Shown here: positions 1-8,208 of the stretch, piece after piece
Layout of the letters: each line of letters begins with the position of its first letter
Position numbering within the stretch: the stretch's first letter is position 1
Source of the DNA: VXNE01 sp963665455
GTDB lineage: Bacteria > Pseudomonadota > Gammaproteobacteria > Pseudomonadales > Azotimanducaceae
DNA length: 64,000 nt
NCBI GenBank assembly: GCA_963665455.1
Contig: OY762279.1
Coordinates: 4,278,001 to 4,342,000 of the forward strand
Reading direction: 5' to 3'
Made by a program: the position numbers and the translations under genes
The notes under the pieces: model-generated
The model's input: only the letters and a program-made list of their open reading frames with translations
The model's database searches: none
What the model was told of the DNA's origin: nothing

Positions 1-1
1 C

Positions 2-916
2 TTCGACTTTCCCGACTATCCGCGCCAGATGGCCGCCATGAGCGACATCGCCCGGGCCGGCCTCGCGGCGCAGATGTTCGGCACGGACCCGAACCTCGCC
101 CAGGTCCGCGCCCGGCGCGAAAGCGTGTTCCGGGACGCCAAGGCGCTCGGCCGCCTGGTCCGCTCGAAACGGTCCCTGCGCGAAGCGGTGACGGAGGGCG
201 CCCGGGTCGCCCTGGCCGGACGGCGGGTGGTGGGCGACGTGCGCTATCCCGTGCACGCCAACGTGGAGGAACGGAGTCCGGGCGCGGCCGACTGGTGTGC
301 CGGGGAGGTCGAGCGCATCTGTCTCGGGTACGGCGGCACGCAGATCCCCAACAGCGTGCCGCAGTTGCTGCACGCGAGCCCCTTCAATCCCCTGACCAAC
401 ATGGTCGGTCCGGACGGGGAGCGCTGGGTGCCGATCCACGCGCTGGCGCCGCATTCCAAGGCCGTCGAGTGCGTGGCGGCCGTCGAGGCCCTCTTCGAGG
501 AGCGCGGGACGGAGATCTCGGGCCACGGCATCGTGACGGGATTCCTCACCACCACCGTCTCCACCAACTGCTTCTTCGTCGAGCCGCTCTTCTTCTGGCC
601 CGACGGCCTAAACGAGCTGCACCGCGCCACCCTCGGCAAGGATGTCCTGGCCCGGCAGCGTGGCTGCGCGGAGAACCCCGCCGCCCGGGCGCTGGTGGGG
701 GAGCTGCGGGCGCGCATCGCCGACCTGTACTCGGACCTTGGGGTCTCGCACCTGCAACTCGGCAAGGAATACCACTACTTCGACAAGCTCGGCGCCGCCG
801 CGGCCGACGCCGTGGCCGGCATCAAGCGCGTGCTCGATCCGCACTGCCGCATCAATCCCGGCGCGCTGGGGCTCTGGCCCGCCGACCGACACGGAGCAAA
901 CCATGGGAACGCATGA
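2..916 (+). CDS. FAD-linked oxidase, C-terminal part (5' end outside window)
   Basis: The frame is open from the first bases of the window, so this is the C-terminal ~305 residues of a larger protein; the ATG at 29 is probably internal. The sequence fits the C-terminal substrate domain of the vanillyl-alcohol oxidase / 4-cresol dehydrogenase group: a VPIHALAPHS segment, a long alpha/beta stretch, and the typical end LDPHCRINPGALGLW, which resembles the 'DP.gilaPG' ending of FAD-linked oxidases. The FAD-binding half lies outside. Known members oxidise para-substituted phenols or alcohols. It overlaps the UbiD-family gene by 14 bases, so the two are probably co-translated and act on the same substrate, which I cannot name. 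Confidence 0.75.
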   Translation, partial: FDFPDYPRQMAAMSDIARAGLAAQMFGTDPNLAQVRARRESVFRDAKALGRLVRSKRSLREAVTEGARVALAGRRVVGDVRYPVHANVEERSPGAADWCAGEVERICLGYGGTQIPNSVPQLLHASPFNPLTNMVGPDGERWVPIHALAPHSKAVECVAAVEALFEERGTEISGHGIVTGFLTTTVSTNCFFVEPLFFWPDGLNELHRATLGKDVLARQRGCAENPAARALVGELRARIADLYSDLGVSHLQLGKEYHYFDKLGAAAADAVAGIKRVLDPHCRINPGALGLWPADRHGANHGNA

Positions 917-2408
917 ACCGGGCGCCACCAAGATCACCGGACCGTTCGAGTCCATGCGCGACTATGCCGCCGCGCTGGAACACAACGGCCACCTGCTGCG
1001 CATCGACGAGATGGACCAGGACGCCTACGAGTCCACGGGCCTCGCCTACCGGCTGATGGACCGCATCGGCTTCAACTACGCCCCGGCCTTCTTGGTCGAG
1101 CACATGACCGTGCGCGGCCGCCGCCACGGCACCCCGGTCATCGGGAATGTCTACGGCCCGCTGATCTCCGAGGCCATGGGCCTCGGCGTGGAGGCCCTGA
1201 GCGACGATCACGACGCGATGTACGAAGCCGCCATCGCCGCCGTCATGGCGAAGGGGGGGCCGCGGGGCTGGCAACCGGTGCCGCCCACGGAAGTCGACCG
1301 GGCCGACGCGCCGGTGAAGGAGGTGGTCAAGCGCGGCGACGAGATCGACCTCTTCGACTACCCGTGGGTGCAGAACAATCCCGCGGACGCCGGCCAGTAC
1401 ATCAGCATGGGCTCGCTGATCACCGAGGACGCGGAACTCGGGCGCAACGTCGGCACGTACCGCTTTCAGGTGAAGTCCGCCCGGCGCCTGGGGGTCAACC
1501 CCGAGATGGGACAACACGGCTGGAACTACCTCATGGCCTTGAAGCGCCGCGGCGAGAAGCGCGCGCTGGCGGCGATCGCGGTCGGCACCGATCCCATCAC
1601 CTTCGCCATGAGTTCCTCGAAGTTCGCACCGATGCAGGGCCAGGACGAACTCGGCTACGCCGGCTGCCTGCGCGGCAAGCCGGTCGAGGTCGTCCGGGCC
1701 GAGGACACGCCCATCTTGGTGCCGGCCCACGCCGAGATGATCATCGAGGGCGAGATTCCCCTCGACGACATGGAGCCGGAGGGGCCGTACGGCGAGCTCT
1801 ACGGCTTCATGGGCGCGCGCAAGGAAGAGAACTTCTACATGAATGTCCGCACGATCACCCAGCGCGCCGATCCGTGGGTGCCGAATTGCTACTGCGGCAT
1901 CACCCGGGGCTTCTACACCGCGCCCCTGGAGGCCTCGGCCATCGCGCGCTTCCGCATGACGGTGCCGGGAATCCTCGACGTCCACATCCCGAACGACGCC
2001 CTCGGGGTGGTGATCGTCTCCATCGACAAGACCCGGCCGGGTCAGGCGATGGCCGCGGGGCAGGTGATCAGCGGCATGTTGAACATCGCCAAGGTGCTGA
2101 TCTTCGTCGACAAGGACGTGCCCATCCGCAACCAGCGGCAGGTGATCGCGGCGCTCGGCGCCCGCTGGCAGCCCTCCCCGGCCAGCCTAATCATCCCGCA
2201 GACCCAGTCCCAGCCCCTCGACCCTTCCGGGGGCGGCAAGTTCGTGACCTCGAAGATCATCATCGACGCCACGCGGCAGTTGCCCCAGGAGGGCGGCCCG
2301 GCCCAGTGGCCGCCGCTCAACCGCGAACTGCTGCAGGAGGCGCTGCCGGACCTCTTCGAGCGTACCGACGCGAAGTGGGGGGAGTGGCTGGGGGACTATC
2401 GGCGTTGA
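903..2408 (+). CDS. UbiD-family prenylated-FMN-dependent decarboxylase
   Basis: 501 residues, the usual length of the UbiD family, whose members reversibly decarboxylate aromatic, heteroaromatic or unsaturated acids with prenylated FMN. I chose the ATG at 903 because upstream codons in this frame only shadow the oxidase. Family signatures seen: GTPVIGNVYG near residue 75, NVGTYRFQV (182-190, with the conserved Arg), and the acidic region around 275-298 containing IIEGEIP and EGPYGE, where the catalytic Glu residues of UbiD enzymes sit. No UbiX flavin prenyltransferase lies in the window, so the cofactor must come from elsewhere. Some family members act on pyrrole-2-carboxylate, which would suit a tetrapyrrole setting, but this substrate is only a guess. 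Confidence 0.85.
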   Translation: MGTHEPGATKITGPFESMRDYAAALEHNGHLLRIDEMDQDAYESTGLAYRLMDRIGFNYAPAFLVEHMTVRGRRHGTPVIGNVYGPLISEAMGLGVEALSDDHDAMYEAAIAAVMAKGGPRGWQPVPPTEVDRADAPVKEVVKRGDEIDLFDYPWVQNNPADAGQYISMGSLITEDAELGRNVGTYRFQVKSARRLGVNPEMGQHGWNYLMALKRRGEKRALAAIAVGTDPITFAMSSSKFAPMQGQDELGYAGCLRGKPVEVVRAEDTPILVPAHAEMIIEGEIPLDDMEPEGPYGELYGFMGARKEENFYMNVRTITQRADPWVPNCYCGITRGFYTAPLEASAIARFRMTVPGILDVHIPNDALGVVIVSIDKTRPGQAMAAGQVISGMLNIAKVLIFVDKDVPIRNQRQVIAALGARWQPSPASLIIPQTQSQPLDPSGGGKFVTSKIIIDATRQLPQEGGPAQWPPLNRELLQEALPDLFERTDAKWGEWLGDYRR

Positions 2409-2465
2409 GGCGGCGAGGATGGGTTTGTTTCGCGCACACGTAGACGCCACTAGGAGGACATCGCC

Positions 2466-3788
2466 ATGACGCAACCCAACCCCGCCGGAGCACGCTACCT
2501 GTGGGTCAACCTCGCCGAGGGCGTGCGCGGCCTGCACATGAGCACGTTCTACCTCGCCTGTTTCATAGGCATCATGCTGACGACCTTCGTGCCCCAGATG
2601 CAGCCCTATCTGCTGACGGAGGCCCTCGACATCCCGCAGGCCGAGCACGGAGCCATCAGCGGCGACCTCAGCTTCTGGGGCGAGATCGCCATCGTCATCG
2701 CGGTCCTCGTCTGGGGGCCGCTGTCGGACCGGGTCGGACGCCGGCCCGTGATGGTGGCGGCGTTCGCGTTGTCGGCGGTGAGCCTCATCCTCTATGCCCA
2801 GGCCGACACCTTCGCGGGGCTGATGGTCGCGCGCCTCGTGTTCGCGGTGGGCATCGCCGCCTATAGCTGCATGGCGATCACCCTCATCGCGGACTATGCC
2901 CAGGAGGATTCCCGGGGCAAGGCGACGGGCCTGCACAGTCTGGCGAACGCGTTCGGCGCACTGGTCACGGTGTTCCTGTTGCTCCGGCTGCCGGCCATCC
3001 TGCAGGGCGCCGGCATGGACTCCCTCGCGGCGGGCATCGGCACGTACCACATCGTCTGTGCCGTGGTCGTGGTGACGGCGCTCTGCATGTGGTGGGGGCT
3101 GAAGTCCCGGGAAGCCAGGCCCCAGGAAGCCACCCTCGGCTTCGGCACCCTGCTGCGGGAGGGCGCGGCGGCGGCCAGGCGGCCGGCCATCGCGCTGTCC
3201 TACGGGGCCGCCTTCGTCGCGCGGGGCAATCTGGCCATCGTCGGCACCTTCATGGCCCTATGGCTCGCGAACTACGGCACGTTCGAGATGGAGATGTCCC
3301 GGGCGGACGCCATGGCCCGCGCCGGCATCGTGCTCGGCGTGACCAACCTGGCCGTCCTGATCGCGGCGCCCCTGTTCGGCATCCTGGCCGACCGCATCAA
3401 CTACGTCACGGCCCTGATGATCGCCCTCGCCTTCGCGGCCGTCGGCTACGGCAGCACCTGGTTCATCGAGAATCCCCTCGGCGGCGCGATGTTCCTGTGC
3501 GCCGCGGTCATCGGCATCGGCGAGGTGGCCTGCATCGTCACCAGCGGCGTGGTCATCGCCCAGGAGTCGCCGAAGCACATCCGGGGGGCCGTGATCGGCT
3601 TCTACAACCTGTGCGGGGCGCTCGGGATCATGGTCGCCGCCAAGCTCGGCGGCTACCTGTTCGACCATTGGCGCGAGGCGGCACCGTTCATCGTCTTCGC
3701 CGGGTTGGCCGTGCTGGTGTTGCTCTGGGCCGCCGTGGTGCGGGCGAAGATGCCGCCGGAGGAAGAAGAGGACGCCGAGGCCGCGTAA
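2466..3788 (+). CDS. MFS transporter (12 transmembrane segments)
   Basis: 440 residues with about twelve hydrophobic segments. The loop after the second segment reads GPLSDRVGRRPVM, the major facilitator motif A, and a related loop (GILADRI) follows at the start of the second half. A good ribosome site (AGGAGG, 2452-2457) precedes the ATG. The C-terminus is an acidic tail (PPEEEEDAEAA). It follows the UbiD gene by 57 bases in the same direction, so it probably imports the substrate of the oxidase/decarboxylase pair or exports a product. It converges on the minus-strand gene ending at 3812. Substrate unknown; family certain. Confidence 0.85.
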   Translation: MTQPNPAGARYLWVNLAEGVRGLHMSTFYLACFIGIMLTTFVPQMQPYLLTEALDIPQAEHGAISGDLSFWGEIAIVIAVLVWGPLSDRVGRRPVMVAAFALSAVSLILYAQADTFAGLMVARLVFAVGIAAYSCMAITLIADYAQEDSRGKATGLHSLANAFGALVTVFLLLRLPAILQGAGMDSLAAGIGTYHIVCAVVVVTALCMWWGLKSREARPQEATLGFGTLLREGAAAARRPAIALSYGAAFVARGNLAIVGTFMALWLANYGTFEMEMSRADAMARAGIVLGVTNLAVLIAAPLFGILADRINYVTALMIALAFAAVGYGSTWFIENPLGGAMFLCAAVIGIGEVACIVTSGVVIAQESPKHIRGAVIGFYNLCGALGIMVAAKLGGYLFDHWREAAPFIVFAGLAVLVLLWAAVVRAKMPPEEEEDAEAA

Positions 3789-3811
3789 CGGGGGCGGCGG
3801 AGGGCGGTCCC

Positions 3812-4597
3812 TCAGTGCTCGGCCAATAGCGACCCGAAGCCGGGGATGCGGTCGGGAATGCCGTTGTTGCGTAGGGCGTGCCAGAAGGTGACGGCGTTGA
3901 TCGCGAGCACGGGCTTGCCGAATTCGCGTTCGAGTTGCGCGGCCAGCTCCGCGAAGTAGAGGTTCGTGCCGGCCTGCAGGATGAGGTCCACGTCGTCGCC
4001 GTCCACCTCGCGCACGAGTTGCCGGGTCTTGGCGAAGGACTCCCAGGCGATCTCCACCGGGCCGGGGGAGCAGTGCCCCTGGATGCGGACCACCTCGTAG
4101 CCGATGTCGCCCATGAACTTCACCACCATGCGATCGCCGACCGGCATGTAGGGGGTGACCGCGGCGATCCGCCGCACGCCGGGGTAGCACGCGAGGGCGT
4201 CGAGGATGGCCTGGGCGCCGAAGGTGACATTGCAGCCGCCGACCTCCCGGGCGATGTCGTTGTACTTCCGGAACTCCCGGTCGGAACGCTCCTTGCCGTC
4301 CCAGAACGTCTCGGCCGAGTAGCCGAAGATGACGTGGTCCGGCTTGCAGGTGAGCGCGTCGCGCAGGCCCTGTTCCGTGGCGTTGCCGATGGCCTTCACC
4401 ATGTTGACGAAGTCCGCCTCGTCGCGCACCCGGAACGGCGGGATCACGCAGGCCCGGGTGGCGAGCACGACCCCGGCCGGCTTCATGGCCGAGTATTCGA
4501 CCTCCACCGCGGTGTTGGTGGAGGGCACCAACACGGCGAACTTCTTGCGGTAGCCGTAGTAGTCGGCCGCCTGATCGTCTCGGGCCATCTCCTGCAT
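3812..4597 (-). CDS. Asp/Glu racemase superfamily protein, maleate cis-trans isomerase / arylmalonate decarboxylase type
   Basis: 261 residues from the ATG at 4597, chosen because GGGAGG sits five to ten bases upstream; the longer frame up to 4708 would run into the neighbour. The N-terminus reads KFAVLVPSTNTAVEVEY, the 'vPs.NT..E.e' phosphate/carboxylate loop of this group. Around two thirds along comes LILQAGTNLYF, where a second catalytic Cys would be expected in maleate isomerase ('qs.Cgt'); here Ala stands at that place, so the reaction may differ. A paralog lies at 10201-10977. Both flank the Rieske/RCCR-like block. Isomerisation of a substituted maleate to a fumarate is possible; an unusual active site leaves this open. 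Confidence 0.7.
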   Translation of the reverse strand: MQEMARDDQAADYYGYRKKFAVLVPSTNTAVEVEYSAMKPAGVVLATRACVIPPFRVRDEADFVNMVKAIGNATEQGLRDALTCKPDHVIFGYSAETFWDGKERSDREFRKYNDIAREVGGCNVTFGAQAILDALACYPGVRRIAAVTPYMPVGDRMVVKFMGDIGYEVVRIQGHCSPGPVEIAWESFAKTRQLVREVDGDDVDLILQAGTNLYFAELAAQLEREFGKPVLAINAVTFWHALRNNGIPDRIPGFGSLLAEH

Positions 4598-4611
4598 CAG
4601 CCTCCCTTCCG

Positions 4612-5277
4612 CTACGCGTGCCAGTCGCGGAGCCGCACGTCCCATGCCCTGCCCCCGGCCGGGCGCCACCGGTAGCGCAACAGCATACCGCTCCCATCGA
4701 CCCAGCACTCGGCGGCGGGGACGTAGGGACCGCCGCCGTATTCATAGCGCAGGCACGGCCGGGGGGTCCCGTCCACCTCCATCTCGTCTTCCCCCAGGAC
4801 GCGCGCCCACCGTTCGCTGTAGTCCGGCCGGAACAGCCGCGCCGCCTCGGCGGCGTCGCCAATCCACGGGACGAGCACGCGGCCCCGGGCACGCTCCGCC
4901 AGGCGGTGGATGACGTGGCCCGCATGGACGCGCATCAGGGGGGAGAAGATGCTCTCCGCGTCGGCTTGGAGCACTTCCGTCCCGCCGGCCGGGCCGCGCC
5001 ACCGCATGGTGATGCCGTCGTCGTCGAAACGATAGGTGGCCGTCACGCGATCACCGTCCGGGCCGGACGCGCGCCGCCAATCGAGGTCGCACGACACCCA
5101 GGCGCCGTCCCGGCAGAGGCTCTCGACGGTCAGCAGCGTGTCGGCCGCGGGCACGGTGCGCACGGACCGGACATGGTGTTCGCCGTCCCGTTCGATGCGC
5201 TCCCAGTGCTCCTCGACCTCCGCCTCCCGCCCGTCCACGCGGTAGGCGTATGTGCCCCGGCTGCGCCTTTCGTTCAA
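4612..5277 (-). CDS. Hypothetical protein, beta-rich, lipocalin-like or calycin-like size
   Basis: Not recognised. The frame is open up to 5502, but residues upstream of 5277 shadow the next gene in another phase, so I place the start at the TTG at 5277, preceded by a purine-rich GGCGGAGC. This gives 221 residues. The protein is rich in alternating beta-type segments (e.g. VTATYRFDDDGITMRW, LRYRWRPAGGRAWDV) with many Trp and Arg, no signal peptide and no membrane segment. It is packed between the racemase-family gene (14 bases downstream) and the two-repeat protein (28 bases upstream), so it is surely in this minus-strand operon. A ligand-binding barrel is a guess from composition only. Confidence 0.5.
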   Translation of the reverse strand: MNERRSRGTYAYRVDGREAEVEEHWERIERDGEHHVRSVRTVPAADTLLTVESLCRDGAWVSCDLDWRRASGPDGDRVTATYRFDDDGITMRWRGPAGGTEVLQADAESIFSPLMRVHAGHVIHRLAERARGRVLVPWIGDAAEAARLFRPDYSERWARVLGEDEMEVDGTPRPCLRYEYGGGPYVPAAECWVDGSGMLLRYRWRPAGGRAWDVRLRDWHA

Positions 5278-5305
5278 GCTCCGCCGCCTCGGTGAATCCG
5301 GGATC

Positions 5306-6268
5306 CTATAGGAAACGCGGCCCCAGGATTTCGTCGCCCTGTTCCCAGCGCAGCACCCCGTGGGTGGTGTACTTGCGTTGCTGCGAATAGAGGTAGTTCC
5401 AGTTGACGGCCAAGGTATAGTCGTGATCGATGAGCGTATCCCGCGTCTCGATGCGCACGGCCTTGCCGTAGGCGTGCATGACGCCGTAGAGGTAGCGGCC
5501 ATAGGCGATGCCGTTGCCGAATATGTCCGGGCCGTGGTACTGATGATGGTTGTGGTCCCGGGTGCGCTCGAAGGTATAATCGTCGTCGATGACGCCGCTA
5601 CTGCGCAGCCGCACTTCCGCGCGGGTCAGGTTGATCGGGCGATAGTCCATGGTGACCTGGTTGGTGCCGACGAGGGTCTGGTCCGCCTCGTACACCTCGA
5701 GCTCTCCCGTCCAGCGCCCCTCGTGCTTGGGCGGCAGCACGAAGGGCCGCTTGCCCTCCAGCCGCTCCTGGGCGAGCCAATCCTCCACGCGCTTGCAGGT
5801 CTCCGGGTTCTCGGGATAGTCCTGCGTGACGATATAGAGTCCGTTGAACGCGGCGATCAAGGTCGCGCCCTCGAAGAGCAAGGAGGAGTAGACCTGCATG
5901 CCCAACTCGGGCAGCACATGGTTCACCGTGTGTAGATGGCTATTCCAGGCGGGCGAGTAATACTCGGAATCCACCAACGTCCCATAGGGACTGCCGGAGC
6001 CCATCAGGTCGGGACCGGTATAGATGCGGTCGTTGTCGGAGTCGATCACGCCGAAGTCGAAACGTCCGATCTCGAAGCGGTTGCGCAGCGGGCCGACGGC
6101 GTCGAAATCCGTCTCCATCCAGTAGCGCGTCTTGCCATCGACGTGTTCGCTCGCCCGGGAGACGTTGTTGTAGCCGACATAGGTGCCGTCCGCCTCGTAG
6201 ACGGAAGGCGCGCCATGCCAGGCGCCGGTAATCAGTTTCTGCCAATTGCTGGGTTGCTTGCCGGGCAT
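5306..6268 (-). CDS. Two-repeat beta-barrel-like protein of unknown function
   Basis: 320 residues in two homologous halves. The first contains YEADGTYVGYN, then YTGPDLMGSGSPYGTLVD; the second contains YEADQTLVGTN, then YHGPDIFGNGIAYGRYLYG, with similar spacing. A pro-rich linker (RPFVLPPKHEGRW) separates them. The pattern suggests a tandem of MoaF- or lipocalin-like barrels, which often bind flat hydrophobic ligands. No signal peptide or membrane segment. It lies between the unknown 221-residue gene and the alpha/beta hydrolase in the RCCR-like operon, so a role as carrier or enzyme for a tetrapyrrole-type ligand is possible, but this is inference. The start ATG is well placed upstream of the first repeat. 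Confidence 0.6.
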   Translation of the reverse strand: MPGKQPSNWQKLITGAWHGAPSVYEADGTYVGYNNVSRASEHVDGKTRYWMETDFDAVGPLRNRFEIGRFDFGVIDSDNDRIYTGPDLMGSGSPYGTLVDSEYYSPAWNSHLHTVNHVLPELGMQVYSSLLFEGATLIAAFNGLYIVTQDYPENPETCKRVEDWLAQERLEGKRPFVLPPKHEGRWTGELEVYEADQTLVGTNQVTMDYRPINLTRAEVRLRSSGVIDDDYTFERTRDHNHHQYHGPDIFGNGIAYGRYLYGVMHAYGKAVRIETRDTLIDHDYTLAVNWNYLYSQQRKYTTHGVLRWEQGDEILGPRFL

Positions 6269-6329
6269 GTGCGTTTCACCTTTCTTGGTTGCGTCCGGGT
6301 TTGGGGTTGGGTTGGGATTGGTATGGCAC

Positions 6330-7328
6330 CTACTTCGTCTCGGCCACCGCCGCCAGCGGATGGCCGGGGCTGCACAGGGTTCCGAAGGTGGCCGCCGCGG
6401 CCTCGTCCCCCATGCAGGTGCGGCGGCAGAAGTGGACGATCAGCGCCGCCAGGTAGGCACGCAAGCGCTTGCCGCCGCCCCGGGCCTTGCGGTCCAGATA
6501 GGGGCGTCCGGTGCTCGTATCGCGGGGCCAGACGAAGGAGAAGTGGCTGGCACCCTTCACGATGAGGAGGTGGCGGTCCCCGCCGTCGCCCGTGACGCCC
6601 TCCCGGAAGGTGCGCTCGATGCGGTCGTTGGGATCGGCGCCGCCCCCCTCGCCCCGATAGCGATGGCTGCTCGCCGCGATGACGCCGTCCCGGGTACCGC
6701 CCAAGATGAGGAACGGCAGGTTCCGCGCGAGGGGCATGATGCTATCGTCGGGCCAGCCGAGCCGCACGTTGCCCGCCGTGTGGGCCGCGTACGCGAAGGC
6801 CCCTCGGACGCTGGGCAGCCATTCGCGATGGGCGTTCAGGAGCGCCATCGTCCCCCCGGCCGAGTGGCCCCCGAGCATGATCTGCCCGAGGTCGAGTTGT
6901 CCGGCGAGCAAGCCTTCCTCCTGCACGCGTTCAAGTTCCGCGAGGATCGCCGGCAACGCCGGACAAGAGGGCGCCGTGCCATAGCGGTCCCGATGCAGCG
7001 CGTCGAGGGCGACGCCGGGACTGATGCTTACGCGGTCGGCCATCTCCACCGTCACCCAACTGTAGGTCACGACGGCGAAGCCGGCCTCGGCCAGTTCGTG
7101 GGCGAGCCAGCCATACGCCTCGAGGGAGATGTTCACCCCCGGCATGATGATCACGACCGGAAACGGCGCGCGCTCCGTGTCCGGCGGGATGAAACCGGTG
7201 TCCCGTTCCTCGAAGGAGTCCCCGTAGCGGCAGGGGTAGTGGAGCTTCAGCGTGACGTTGTCGTAGGGCGCCGGCCGGTCCGCGACCTGGGCGGCGCGGT
7301 ATACCGCTCGCACGCGGAGGGGTTTCAC
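6330..7328 (-). CDS. Alpha/beta hydrolase, chlorophyllase / dienelactone-hydrolase-like
   Basis: 332 residues from the GTG at 7328, fifteen bases after the RCCR-like gene; the longer open frame upstream overlaps that gene and was discarded. The fold is clear: PVVIIMPGVNISLEAY (57-72, oxyanion loop), GHSAGG with nucleophile Ser156, then ILGGTRDG with Asp214 and KGASHFSF with His262. Plant chlorophyllases carry GHSRGG and the same domain order, and bacterial relatives include dienelactone- and polyester hydrolases. Its place next to RCCR-like, Rieske and NOL-like genes makes removal of an ester group (phytol or methyl ester) from a chlorophyll derivative an attractive idea, not shown by the sequence. 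No signal peptide, so cytoplasmic. Confidence 0.75.
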   Translation of the reverse strand: MKPLRVRAVYRAAQVADRPAPYDNVTLKLHYPCRYGDSFEERDTGFIPPDTERAPFPVVIIMPGVNISLEAYGWLAHELAEAGFAVVTYSWVTVEMADRVSISPGVALDALHRDRYGTAPSCPALPAILAELERVQEEGLLAGQLDLGQIMLGGHSAGGTMALLNAHREWLPSVRGAFAYAAHTAGNVRLGWPDDSIMPLARNLPFLILGGTRDGVIAASSHRYRGEGGGADPNDRIERTFREGVTGDGGDRHLLIVKGASHFSFVWPRDTSTGRPYLDRKARGGGKRLRAYLAALIVHFCRRTCMGDEAAAATFGTLCSPGHPLAAVAETK

Positions 7329-7342
7329 GTTTGTGCCTTGAT

Positions 7343-8149
7343 CTACTCCGGCCTCGGCAACACACGCCGGCCGCCCCACAGGGCATCGACCAGCTTCGCG
7401 GTCAGCTCCGCGCCGTACATGCGTTCCACCATCGCGTTCATCGGATCGCGCTGGGCGATCTGGCGACGGACCGCCTCGTCCCGCGCCGCCTGGTCCGGCC
7501 GCTCCGCCGCGGGGAGGATGTCCGACTTCTCCACGTTGGCAAGCCACTGATCCACGAGCTTCGTGGAGGTCTCCCGCACGGTGCGCATGTTCTCGGGATT
7601 GTCCGGGGCCGTGAAGCAGAGGCTCGCCGGGGTTTGCGTGACGCGCATGTAGAGGCTGCGGCTGATGAAGCTCGTCAGCCCCGGGTCGTCCTGCAGGCGC
7701 AGGTGTTCCTCGTTCAATTCCTGGTAGTACTTGTCCATGTACTCGGGATGGGTAACCAAGTTCTTGCGTGGGATGAAATCCATGTACATGAAGATGTCGG
7801 GTGCCGTGCCGAAGGCGAGGCCGAGATTGGGGGCATCGTACTTGGCGGAGAGATGCACCGTGAGATGCATGTTGCTGAAGCTCGCCTTCGGGTTCCCCAC
7901 CCACGAATATACCAACCAGTCGATCTCGGGCCCGACGAAGGTGCTCAGGTTCCCTCCGGCACCGCTGCCATCGATGGATTCATAAGGTTGGAGGTCCGCC
8001 GTGGACGGGTCCGGTTGCAGTTCGAAGCGGCCGGCGACCTTCTCGAAGAGGCCTCCAAGAATGCCCCAGAGGGTGTCGAAGGTCGCCCGGTTGTCCATCG
8101 TGGGGCGGGCGGCGATCTCGTCGATCAGGGAGCGCGTCGACTTGGCCAT
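7343..8149 (-). CDS. Red chlorophyll catabolite reductase (RCCR)-like ferredoxin-dependent bilin reductase
   Basis: 268 residues. The match to plant RCCR, from memory, is close over the core: IDWLVYSW (76-83) against 'IDFVIGSW', APNLGLAFG (106-114) against 'APNFVVEL', and PRKNLVTHPEYMDKYYQ (127-143) against 'HRKDLVLNPDYLKEYYQ', followed by the same LYMRV / S-P-A-S segment and a C-terminal RMYGAELTAKLVDAL like 'RMFGEEVSSRVVHAI'. RCCR belongs to the ferredoxin-dependent bilin reductases and reduces the open-chain product of pheophorbide a oxygenase. The Glu that I recall from the plant active site (in VVEL) is not obvious here, so substrate or mechanism may differ. It is the first gene of its operon, divergent from the Rieske oxygenase 59 bases away. 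Confidence 0.75.
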   Translation of the reverse strand: MAKSTRSLIDEIAARPTMDNRATFDTLWGILGGLFEKVAGRFELQPDPSTADLQPYESIDGSGAGGNLSTFVGPEIDWLVYSWVGNPKASFSNMHLTVHLSAKYDAPNLGLAFGTAPDIFMYMDFIPRKNLVTHPEYMDKYYQELNEEHLRLQDDPGLTSFISRSLYMRVTQTPASLCFTAPDNPENMRTVRETSTKLVDQWLANVEKSDILPAAERPDQAARDEAVRRQIAQRDPMNAMVERMYGAELTAKLVDALWGGRRVLPRPE

Positions 8150-8208
8150 CGAGATTGATCCTGATAGGGGCCGGTGATAGTCTCACTGGAAAGCCGGAGG
8201 ATGCAAGC

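Noticed and set aside
3258..4925. Long open frame on the minus strand across the racemase-family gene
   Set aside because: Its Arg/Gly-rich composition is typical of a shadow, and it overlaps a well-supported gene.
8155..8208. Earlier TTG start for the Rieske gene
   Set aside because: It has no ribosome site, while the GTG at 8209 has GGAGG at the right distance.
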